Source of the DNA: Turnera subulata
Taxonomy: Eukaryota; Streptophyta; Magnoliopsida; Malpighiales; Passifloraceae
DNA length: 64,000 nucleotides
NCBI GenBank assembly: GCA_028386065.3
Contig: JAKUCV010004317.1
Location: 19,307 to 83,306, forward strand
Direction: 5' to 3'
The position numbers and the translations under genes are program-made. Positions 52,803 to 62,443 of this stretch are shown here, one piece after another. Numbering within the stretch: position 1 is the first letter of the stretch; the number at the start of each line of letters is the position of its first letter. Under the pieces are notes generated by a model, which saw nothing but the letters and a program-made list of their open reading frames with translations, was not told where the DNA came from and searched no databases.

Positions 52803-54134
52803 TTGTTCACAGGCCATAGGAAAACAAAAGTTGATGATCATGAGGATCAAAGCCAACCCAATGTAAAGACTTATACTGCAATAGTAGATGGCATGTGCAG
52901 GATTGGGAAAACCAATGTGGCTGTTGGTTTGCTGCGAAGAATGGAAGAAGTAGGTTGCCATCCAAATGTATTGACCTACAGCACTGTCGTTGATGGCCTT
53001 CGCAAGGATGGGCAAGTTGCCGAGGCTTTGGATCTCTTCTCCAAAATGACAAACAAAGGGATTTCACCGACCGTTGTCACTTACACCTCCTTGATTCAAG
53101 GCCTTTGCCATTCGGGACACTGGAACCAAGCTTCTACTTTGCTCTCTGAAATGTTGGCTTCGAATATTGCACCTAATACTATCACCTTCAGTATATTGAT
53201 TGATGCTCTTTGCAAAGAAGGGATGGCTCCAGAAGCTCATGCTTTACTCAAAACAATGGCTCAGTGGGGTATAGAGCCTAATGTCATCACGTACAATTCG
53301 CTGATGGATGGATATTGTTTACGGAAGGAAATGGATAAAGCTAGAGAAGTGTTTGATGTGATGATAGAAAAAGGTTGCAGACCAGATGTTTATAGTTACA
53401 ACATGTTGATTAACGGATTCTGCAAGATAGGTAAGGTAGATGAGGCTAAACAGCTTTTTGATGAAATGTCTGATAAAGGTTTGGTTCCCAACACTGTTAG
53501 TTGCAACACTCTTTTAAGTGGCTTCTCACAGGCAGGAAGACATGGTGCGGCCGAACAGCTTTTCAGGGAGATGAATGCAAATGGCCCAACTCCAGATATA
53601 TTTACTTATGCCGCAATGCTAGATGGTTTGTGCAAGCAGGGGCGCCTCAGTAAGGCATTAACACTTTTTCAAACTATGGAAAAGCATTCATTGAAGCCCA
53701 CTATAGTGATATATACTGTCCTCATTCGTGGCATGTGCAATTCTGGAAAGATTAAACATGCAAGGGAACTGTTTAACTCTCTGCCTTTGGAGGGCGTGCA
53801 GCCAAATGCCTGGACATGTAGTATAATGTTCAATGGACTTTGCAAGGAGGGACTTCTTGATGAAGCATATAAACTATTTAGAAAACTGGAAAAGGATGGT
53901 TACTCACTGAACAGTTGCTGCTACAACGTGATGATACAAGGATTGCTTCGGGAGAAGGATATGTCGAGGGCAGTTCAACTCATCAATGAAATGGTAGATC
54001 GTGGATTCTCAGCAGATGCCACTATGACGGAGATGGTAGTACTTCTTTCATCTATTGATGACAATCTCCTGTTGAAAAAACTACTAGGTTCTGCTGAAAA
54101 TGATGGAAATGTGGGAGGTGAAATAATTAAGTGA
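52803..54134 (+). CDS. RFL-type PPR gene copy 2, 5'-truncated, 11 PPR motifs
   Basis: 443 codons are open but begin without ATG inside AT-rich DNA. The first in-frame ATG is 52893. Eleven consecutive 35-residue P-class motifs fill nearly the whole protein, from TYTAIVDGMCRIGKTNVAVG to CYNVMIQGLLREKDMSRAVQ, with no degenerate spacing. The C-terminal tail is LLKKLLGSAENDGNVGGEIIK. Family members normally have a transit peptide and several more repeats upstream, all absent here. An AG at 52811-52812 (TTCACAG) could act as a splice acceptor, so an upstream exon is not excluded. It is about 90% like copy 1 by eye and lacks its frameshifts. Probable role, if expressed, is organelle RNA binding. Confidence 0.7.
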   Translation: MFTGHRKTKVDDHEDQSQPNVKTYTAIVDGMCRIGKTNVAVGLLRRMEEVGCHPNVLTYSTVVDGLRKDGQVAEALDLFSKMTNKGISPTVVTYTSLIQGLCHSGHWNQASTLLSEMLASNIAPNTITFSILIDALCKEGMAPEAHALLKTMAQWGIEPNVITYNSLMDGYCLRKEMDKAREVFDVMIEKGCRPDVYSYNMLINGFCKIGKVDEAKQLFDEMSDKGLVPNTVSCNTLLSGFSQAGRHGAAEQLFREMNANGPTPDIFTYAAMLDGLCKQGRLSKALTLFQTMEKHSLKPTIVIYTVLIRGMCNSGKIKHARELFNSLPLEGVQPNAWTCSIMFNGLCKEGLLDEAYKLFRKLEKDGYSLNSCCYNVMIQGLLREKDMSRAVQLINEMVDRGFSADATMTEMVVLLSSIDDNLLLKKLLGSAENDGNVGGEIIK

Positions 54135-54197
54135 ATGTATTGAAATGCGGAAAGGTTCAGGACCTGCAAAGTCCTTTCCCCAATTTCAATTCCAGAG

Positions 54198-54600
54198 TGA
54201 ACTTTTTTGGAACGGGATTAGGATTATGAAAGCATAGAAGGGGTTACCGCTTGATTGGAAGAAGCAGCAGTAGCAGGGAGGTGAACGACCTGTCGTCTTT
54301 GGCTGTCTATGACGACGATGACTTCGATCTCACCCTCGATGATTTAGTCAGTATTGCCCAGGAGGTGCTCTCTAAAATCCTTTCTCTTCTTTACTCTTGT
54401 TATTTATTTATTTTTATTTGATTTTTTTTTGGTTTTATGTTAATAAATAATAGCTGTACAATCAATTTGCAGTACGTGAAAGCCGAAACCTATTCCTCCG
54501 AGATGAGCTTTGAGATGGCCTTTGTTATTCCCATGACCCAAACTTGGTAAGAGATCGCTTCGTCCAAAGTCCACCCCATGTATTTCGGCTTGCAACAATA
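54198..54600 (+). pseudogene. Decayed duplicate of the two-exon unknown gene
   Basis: Matches 41500-42800 with deletions: the 5' UTR (GGGATTAGGATTATGAAAGC), then the AGAAGCAGCAGTAGCAGGGAGG block of exon 1, FDLTLDDLVSIAQE, the intron (GTGCTCTC...TTTGCAG, about 54366-54473), a few codons of exon 2, then a jump to the 3' flank. The start of exon 1 and most of exon 2 are missing. It begins about 60 bases after the stop of PPR copy 2. Confidence 0.8.
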
Positions 54601-56072
54601 GAAATAGTTCTTGTGATGAGAAATCATTAGAAATTTCGTCTTCTCAGTCCATAATGATCAGTTTTTGAAAAGAGGCTCCCCATGTCTCTGCTTTTGCAAT
54701 GCGATTGTTGAAAAAAAATTTCTTTCATACAAGGGTACATGAGGCTTGGTAAAACTTTTTCCTTGAATAAAAGTGACTTAAGTTGGACTTACTACTTTCC
54801 TATGCAAATGAGCGACATTACTGCGCAGTACAGTGTATGTGCTAACCGACTATTTCTAGTTTATGCACAGGAAAATAAACGGCATGTAAGATGTTTGTTG
54901 AGATAGCTTTTCATTTCAGCATTTTTCTGGGATTCCTTGATCTGGAAGTCTTTGCATACATGTTTCACTGTTAGTTAAAGTAAACTGGTAATAACTAGGT
55001 TCTGGCAGTTTACCGTTTTCATTTAATAGTGTTGTTCTAAAGCTTGAACTTCGTTGATCCAAAACTTTTTTTTTTTTTTTATGAATGTGAGAGATAGAAT
55101 GGGCTTATGCGGACTGCCCATAAGGTTACCGCCCGGCAGCAAGTTTTTGTTTGATACCATCATATTGGGTAAAAGTTGGAAATAAATAAATCTCTTTGAT
55201 GATGCATTTAAATGAATAATAACAGGGTCAACATTGACTCTGTGGCAAGCAAGGTTAATAGAAGTTATCAGCTTATGATTTTAATCATCTTGCAATTAGT
55301 GTCCCGAAGGGAAAACTGCTTCTGTACAGCTCCGGGGCCATATATGCTTGCACATCGAGCTGCAATATATAGTCGGTCTTCCAGAGTATCTCAATTGGAG
55401 AGTAGATTGGTTTCCAATTGATGGTTCTTTTCCTTTGAACTGATCTGATTGTTTTGGTGGGTATTTAGCAATGTTCGCCCTCCAGAAAATTACGGTGCTT
55501 ACGGATCTGACCCGTGGTACTTGTTTATTTTTTGTTTCCTTGACCCATTTTATTTATGGAGGGGCAAGGTGGAGAAGGCTATCTGCAATATGCAAAGAAC
55601 ATAAACCAATGTAAGCACAAATGTTAAAAGAAATGCAAGTCAACTTGACTTTAACTAAAACAGCATCATTTCCTCTATGTATAGGCCGCTGAAATGTGGC
55701 AGCAAGCAAACTCAAATTGGGGGAGAAAAAACATAATTTATATGTAATGCTGGGATAAACTTACAATCTGGTTGTTGTAAGTTATATCATATATCATTAT
55801 TTCTGTTTACTTGTGGATGCACTATAAGGACTCGCATCTCCCTTTTTTTTATTATGGGTTTTCTCACTGAATCCTACTCTAATAATAGTACAATTTACAG
55901 TGACTTCTTTTTTGTTTTGATTTTATCCCTGCATTGCATAATGAAACGTGTCTCGACTCCAGTTAATTGAAAAGTCAATTGCTCTAGAAGCTGGCTACTT
56001 AATTACATGGAGTGGACCGATTAATGAAAACTTAATGTCGTATATATATGAAAGCTGGACACAAACGAGAAA
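54601..56072. other. Duplicated intergenic segment
   Basis: No gene. 54755-55100 follows 43410-44035 with deletions. 55025-55400 recurs at 56432-56716 plus 62132-62300, split by the Reina-like element. 55545-55615 recurs at 50605-50680. Confidence 0.6.
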
Positions 56073-56321
56073 TTTTATGATGGGGACTTCTCAAGTTTGA
56101 TTAGTTGTAGACTTGGTCTAAAATTTGATTATATTAGGAATAACTAAACCACGATAAATTAGGAAAACAATATAAATCTTAGGAGGGGAAGGGGGAACCC
56201 ATAAACTAAATTTGTGAAATAATTAAACCTTAAAATAGAAATAATAAACCCTCAAACATATTTTGTTACCATAAACAGGGAGTCTACAACTAATCAAATT
56301 TGGGGAGTCTCCATAATAAAA
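56073..56321. mobile_element. MITE with 41-bp terminal inverted repeats
   Basis: 56073-56114 (TTTTATGATGGGGACTTCTC...TTGATTAGTTGTAGACTT) is the imperfect reverse complement of 56281-56321. The 166-bp interior is AT-rich and non-coding. The superfamily is unclear, as a target duplication could not be settled. Confidence 0.7.
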
Positions 56322-56716
56322 GTTTTGGAAACGACTAACCAGAACCACAAACACTGCTACAGTACATAATCACTGTTTAAATATTGTTGCAATCATAATT
56401 ATCTATGCACCCCATATATTTGCCACCAAAAGGTGCATGTCACTGTTCTAAAGCTTGAACTTCGTTGATCCAAAACATTTTTTTGTTTAATGAACGTGAG
56501 AGAGAGAATGGGCTTATGCTGACTGCCCATAAGGTTACCGCCCCGGCAACAAGTTTTTGTTCGATGCCACGATGCCATCATATTGGACAAACGTTGGAAA
56601 TTAATTAATAAATCTCTCTTTGATGATGCATTTAAATGAATAATATCGTGGTCTGCATTGACTCTGTGGCAGGCAAGGTTAATAGAAGTTGTCACCTTAT
56701 GATTTTAATCATCTTA
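56322..56716. other. Third copy of a duplicated host segment, left half
   Basis: 56432-56716 matches 55015-55310 and is interrupted by the Reina-like insertion, resuming at 62132. No gene. Confidence 0.65.
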
Positions 56717-56929
56717 TGATACGACACCATTTCAACTGTGGTGCCGTATCCAGTAGTAAACTATAAGTCATGGTGTAAACTTGAAAGTATAAGTAGCACT
56801 GAAAGGATCTGTAAGCGGTTATAGTTGAAGTGTGAATAATATTCATTCTGTTCCTTTCAGTTTGTTACAGACTTCTAAATTCCAGTTACTCTTCTTGATT
56901 TCTTTCGATACAAATTCTTTGTTGTATCA
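56717..56929 (+). repeat. 5' LTR of the Reina-like element
   Basis: 213 bases, TGATACGACACCATTTC to GTTGTATCA. It differs from the 3' LTR by several substitutions and one small indel near 56740. Confidence 0.88.
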
Positions 56930-56930
56930 A

Positions 56931-56948
56931 TTGGCGCCGTCTGTGGGA
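56931..56948 (+). other. Primer-binding site of the Reina-like element
   Basis: TTGGCGCCGTCTGTGGGA starts one base after the LTR end, in the standard position for a tRNA primer. Confidence 0.75.
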
Positions 56949-56957
56949 ATTGAAGCC

Positions 56958-59900
56958 ATGGTTGCTGCAGCTATACGTGACTTTATAGCTGATGCTCTTC
57001 GCTCCCATGACGGGGAGGCGCAGCAGCGTTTGGCGGAGGTTGGAGCTCAGATCGCGGCGGGAACCCAGGAGCAGTTGGAAGAATGGGCATCGAAGTTGGA
57101 GAAGTTGACTACTGATCAGTTCCTCTCTCTTTCTTCCAAATTGGATCGATTGCTAGTTCCGACGGCTTCGTCTCCTTCTCGTCTTGGGGTTTCGGGTGCG
57201 CCCACGGGAATTGGGGTTTCAGAGGTATCTACGGCGATTGGGGGCTCTCCAATCCCTAATTCGAGACCACCTCAGGTGTCAGCTCTACTTACGGCAGTTA
57301 CTAGTGGTTCTTTGCTGCTGATCCCTAGCCCTTCTGGTCTCCTGCGCCAATTTGATCAGTACCAATTATCTGCCCCCCTGCCGTCACGATCGATATTCAC
57401 AGACACCTCTCGGCCGCTAATTCCGGATGTTTCGAGGCAAGGTCCGTCTTCTCTTCCTTTTTCCACTGTTCCTTACTCTTTGGCTCCTCCCCCTGTGTCC
57501 TCTATCATACATATTCTACTGGAACTGTTCCTCATTCGGTGCCTTTCTCTGGTATTCTGGTATCTTCTACATATGTACCTGCTAGTCAGTTCTTTGCTAC
57601 TCACTCACCCCGTTCAAGGATTTCTTTTCCTATGGTCAGTCATGGCAGTGTGGGTGTGGATTCTTTGGGCACTAACCTACGAAATTGTGGGTTTTCGGTT
57701 TTTAATGGAGAGGATATAGAAACATGGTTCTTCCAATGTCACAATTTCTTTGAATCGGAGCGTGTTAGTGATGAGCAACGTTTGCGCTTGGTGGTTTACA
57801 ATCTGGAAGGGGACGCCTTACGGTGGTATCACGGCTTCCTTCGCAATAGGGATTTCTTCACCCCGTTGTCTTGGCCAAAGCTGGCTTCTGCCCTTACTGA
57901 ACTGTTTAGCTCTACAGTCTTTGGCGACCCAGGTGTTGCTTTGAAGAACCATAGGCAAACAGGAGATTTGGATGCTTAGCTTCAGCGATTTGACTCCTTA
58001 GTGGCTCGACTTCCTCATCTATCTCCTGAGCTTGCTTTGAGTCATTTTTTAGGAGCGCGATGATTTGCAGGATGAAGTTACTCTGTGGAGGCCACGGACA
58101 GTTCGTGAAGCTTATGGTATAGCTAAGGGGTACCTGCGCAATTTGCTTCCACAAGAGATTCAGTTGCTCCTGCTGTACGAGCTGCATCCCATAATAAGTT
58201 GACCACCAGTAAACAACCTATCCGGGTTACAACTAAGCTTGATCCCAAAGTTCGTGACGAGTTGAGAAAGAAGGGTCTCTGTTTTTACTGTAGGGAAAGT
58301 TATACTCCCGGACATCGTTGTAAACAACGACAATTCTTTTTGTTGGAAGTAGGGGGTGATACTAGTGTGGATGATGTTGAATTGTCTGGTGATGAATGGT
58401 TGTATTTTGTTCAACCTTCTGATGTCGATGACCTTAATTCTTTTGCACATGAGCTGTCAGCCTATGCTCTTTCTGGAATGTTGGGTGGGAAGCGCATGCG
58501 TGTTCGGGTGAGTTGTAGGAAGAAGGTTTTGTATGCATTGGTGGACACTGGTGCTTCTTTTTCTTATCCAGATACCTGCACAGCTGCTCATTTGGGTTGT
58601 CTCTTATCTCCCATTTCAACGCAGAAGGTTGCTATTCCACAGGGGTCTCAATTGCAGTGTGATTCTGTGTGCAAAAATTTCAATTGGCGTTTAGGTGGTA
58701 AATCATTCTGTTTTGACCTGTTTGTGGTAGATATTGGAGGCTATGACTTGGTATTGGGCACAGATTGGTTGGAATCATTGGGAGATACTCTTTGGAACTT
58801 TTCTAAATTGCAACTCAAGTTTTGGGACCACGGCAAGGAGGTGGTTATTCATGGAGTGCCAGATTCTCCCTTTATGCAAATTGAAGCAGATCAACTGGCT
58901 GACATGATATGTGATTCAACTAAATTGGTGTCGATGCAATGCTGCGCCTTACAGATGATTCCGGCAGCACGACCATCTTAAAATTCTGATTCTGTACCAT
59001 TTGATAATGCTAATGCAACTTCTCCACCTTTGGATGCACCTGCTGCCTTAAATCCTTTGCTGGAGGAATTTGTGGATTTATTTGCAGAGCCACATACTTT
59101 GCCTCCTTTTCGGGATCACGAGCACCATATCAATTTAGAAGTTGGCACTTCTCTTATCAATCTATGCCCCTACAAGCATTCTACAATTCAGAAGGATGTT
59201 ATTGAAAGAATGGTCCAGGAATTTCTCGCAAATGGGGTAGTTCAGGCCAGCAGCAGTCCTTTTGTTTCTCCAATTGTTATGGTTAAGAAAAAAGATGGTA
59301 CATGGCATATGTGCATAGATTATGGCTCCCTCAATAGCAAAACAGTTAAAGACTGGTTCCTAATTCCTGTCATTGATGAATTATTGGACGAATTACATGG
59401 CACAGTGGTGTTCACGAAGCTTGATCTTCGTTCCGGTTACCATCAGATCCGTATAGCTGCTGACGATGTGCATAAAACTGCCTTTAGAAGTCATGAAGGC
59501 CATTGGGAGTTCCTTGCCATGCCCTTTGGGTTGACTAATGCACCAGCAACATTTCAGAATCTTATGAATAAACTTTTCAGGGAGCATCTGCGGAAGTTTG
59601 TTCTTATTTTCTTTGATGATATTCTAGTATATAGCTCTAGCATAGAGGAACACCAGGTGCATTTGAGGGTTGTATTTACCATTTTGCGCCAGAATGTCCT
59701 CTATCTTAAACATAGCAAAGTGTGTTTTTGGCACTCCCAAAGTGGAATATTTGGGTCACTTCATCTCTGCTGCAGGGGTAGAAACTGACCCTACTAAGGT
59801 TTCAACTGTACAAGAGTGGCCAATCCCAACTTCTTTGAAGCTTCTTCGTGGTTTTCTGGGGCTGGCAGGGTATTACCGATGCTTTATTTGGCATTTTGGC

Positions 59901-61831
59901 ACTATTGCACGACCATTACATGATTTAACCAAGGTCGACGCTTTTTGTTGGTCTTCTTCAGCTCAGATTGCCTTTGATGCTTTAAAACAAGCTCTTGTCT
60001 CTGCCCCGGTATTAGCTTTGCCTAATCTTAATGAGCCATTTGTAATTGAGACAGACACTTCTAGAACCGGCATTGGAGCTGTACTAATGCAGAATGAGCA
60101 CCCAATAGCTTATGCAAGTCATGCATTGTCTTCCAAACATCAAGCCTTGTCGGTTTATGAGAAGGAGTTGCTGGCCGTCTTATTTACAGTGGAAAAATGG
60201 CAACAATATTTGCTTGATCGCCATTTTGTCATCCGCACAGATCATCAAAGTCTAAAATTCCTTTTGGAACAGCGCTTGACTACCGTTAGCCAATCCACAT
60301 GGCTGGCTAAACTACTTGCTATGGATTATGAGATCGTCTATAAGAAGGGCCAAGACAATACAGCTATAGATGCATTGTCACGAGTTCCAGGGGCTGCATT
60401 GTATTCCATGCTCATTTTTGTTCTTGATTCCACTTTATTGTCTGACATTAAGCAGAGTTGGGACCAGATCTTTAGCTGCCAAGATACGTGAGATGGAGCA
60501 ATCTGGCGTTGACACGTTGGCCAAATTTTCTTGGAAGGAAGGATTGTTGCGCAGGAAGGGTAAGTTGGTTGTTGGAAGTGAACACTTGTTACAGTAGAGA
60601 CTCATTGAATTATTTCATACTAGCTCCTGAGGAGGACATTCGGGTGTTACTCCCACTGTCAAGAGACTGAAAGGTGTGTTGTGGTGGAAGGGACTCAACA
60701 AGCAAGTGCGAGAATTTATTAGGCAATGTGTTATATGTTAGCAAAACAAGTATGAGCGTGTGGCATCACCGGGTTTACTTCAACCTCTACCTCTGCCTCA
60801 ATCCTTGTTCTCCCATATCACAATGGATTTCATTGAAGGATTACCCAAATCCAATGGAAAAGAAGTGATATTGGTTGTTGTAGACCATTTAACCAAGTAT
60901 GCACATTTTCTGTGCATTGCCTCATCCTTACTCTGTTGCAATGGTTGCTCAAGTCTTCTTAGACATAGTTGTCAAGCTGTATGGAATGCCTATGGTGATA
61001 GTGTCAGACCGTGATACAGTATTTTTGAGTAAATTCTAGAAGGAATTATTTCGGGTGCAAGGAGTAGATTTGCACTACTCTTATGCCTATCATCCTCAAA
61101 CAGATGGGTAAACAGAGGTTGTGAATCGCTGCTTGGAACAATACCTCAGATGCGCTACTGGTTGCAAACCTAAAGAGTGGACGAAGTGGTTATCGCTAGC
61201 AGAAATGTGGTATAACACTACCTTTCACTCCAGCCTTCAATGCTCGCCCTTTCAAGCCTTATATGGTATTGCACCACCTGTGCACATACCTTATGTGCCA
61301 GGGGACTTGGATAATGAGGCTCTGAATCGTGAACTTTTGGATAGGGAGGATACTATTTAGTTGCTAAAACAGTAGCTCTTGAAGGTGCGAGATAAGACGC
61401 TGGTGCAAGCTAATAAACACCGTACTGATCGTGCGTTTGTGGTAGGAGATTGGGTCTTTTTGAAGCTTCAACCCTATAAAAAACAAACTGTGCAAAGAAG
61501 AGTAATAAAAAACTGTCTCCTAGGTACTTTGGTGCTTGAGAAAATTGGTGAAGTAGCCTACAAGTCGCAGCTTCCTGTGGGGGCCCAAGTGCATGATGTG
61601 TTCCATGTCTCTCAACTCAAAGCTGCTCAAAGACCAGTTTCTATGGGCTCAAATGATCTTCCTTTCTTTGTGGTGGAAACACCTAAGTTTCTTGCTGCTA
61701 TCCTTGAGAGGAAACCGGCTAGGAGAGGAAATGTCACAGTCACCAAATGGTTAATACATTGGTCGGGTTGTTCTCAGGAAGAGGCTTCATGGGAGTGGGT
61801 TGTTTTGGTACGGTGTGAGTGCAGCCATTGA
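56958..61831 (+). pseudogene. Gag-pol of the Reina-like element, many breaks
   Basis: Gag begins MVAAAIRDFIADALRSHDGE at 56958. The frame shifts near 57520 into the core (RNCGFSVFNGEDIETWFFQC, LEGDALRWYHGF). It stops at TAG 57977-57979 and shifts again before 58199. Then come a knuckle CFYCRESYTPGHRC, protease ALVDTGASFSY, RT with IFFDDILVYSSS, a shift near 59740, RNase H (ETDTSRTGIGAVL, RTDHQSLKFLL), an integrase with MDFIEGLPKSNGKEVILVVV and stops near 61037, 61109 and 61358, and a C-terminal chromodomain-like VTKWLIHWSGCSQEEASWEW. The usual polyprotein is about 1500 residues. Confidence 0.85.
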
Positions 61832-61899
61832 GAGTCGACTATTGTAATACTGTTTTGATTTGCTATTTGGTCTTTCCTTGTATATGTCCTTTCCTTTTC

Positions 61900-61912
61900 A
61901 AGGGGGGAGTGT
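61900..61912 (+). other. Polypurine tract of the Reina-like element
   Basis: AAGGGGGGAGTGT directly precedes the 3' LTR start TGATACG at 61913. Confidence 0.8.
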
Positions 61913-62131
61913 TGATACGACACCGTTTCAACTGTTGTGTGTGGTGTTGTATCCAGTAGTAAACTACAAGTCGTAGTTAAACTTGAAAGTATAAGTAACA
62001 TTGAAAGGATCTGTAAGTGGTTATAGTTGAAGTGTGAATAATATTCATTTTGTTCCTTTCAGTTTGTTACAGACTTCTAAATTCCAGTTACTCTTCTTGA
62101 TTTCTTTCGATAAAAATTCTTTGTTGTATCA
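61913..62131 (+). repeat. 3' LTR of the Reina-like element
   Basis: 219 bases, the partner of 56717-56929, ending TTGTATCA and followed by the target duplication TCTTA. Confidence 0.88.
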
Positions 62132-62136
62132 TCTTA

Positions 62137-62443
62137 CAATTAGTCTCCAGTAAAACTGCTTCTGTACAGCTCGGGAGCCATATATGCTTGCACATCGAGC
62201 TAGCAGTGTATGAATTGAGTGATGAGGGTAGTGAGAAAAATCATAAATATGCGAATGCGATATATAGTCGGTCTTCCAGAGTATCTCAATTGACCCGGAT
62301 CCATGCAAAACTTGACCTGTCCACAGCCGAAACGGGTCTGTCCTATCCCAAACACCCCCACAACCATCCCAAACACCCCCATAGGGACAAAATTAAAACA
62401 AATGGTCTCCAATTCCTAAAATAATCAGACACAAATTGAAAAC
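62137..62443. other. Third copy of the duplicated host segment, right half
   Basis: Continues the segment cut at 56716, matching 55310-55400. It has about 55 extra bases (62202-62260) relative to that copy. A short tandem AACACCCCCACAACCATCCC-like repeat lies at 62350-62385. No gene. Confidence 0.6.

Larger units (their letters stand above)
56717..62131 (+). mobile_element. Reina-like chromovirus (Ty3/gypsy), degraded
   Basis: Short LTRs of 213 and 219 bases (TGATACGACACC...TTGTATCA), total 5.4 kb, with a perfect target duplication TCTTA (56712-56716 and 62132-62136). Domain order is gag, protease, RT, RNase H, integrase, and a chromodomain-like end, which together with the small size points to the Reina clade. 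Multiple stops and frameshifts make it inactive. Confidence 0.88.
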
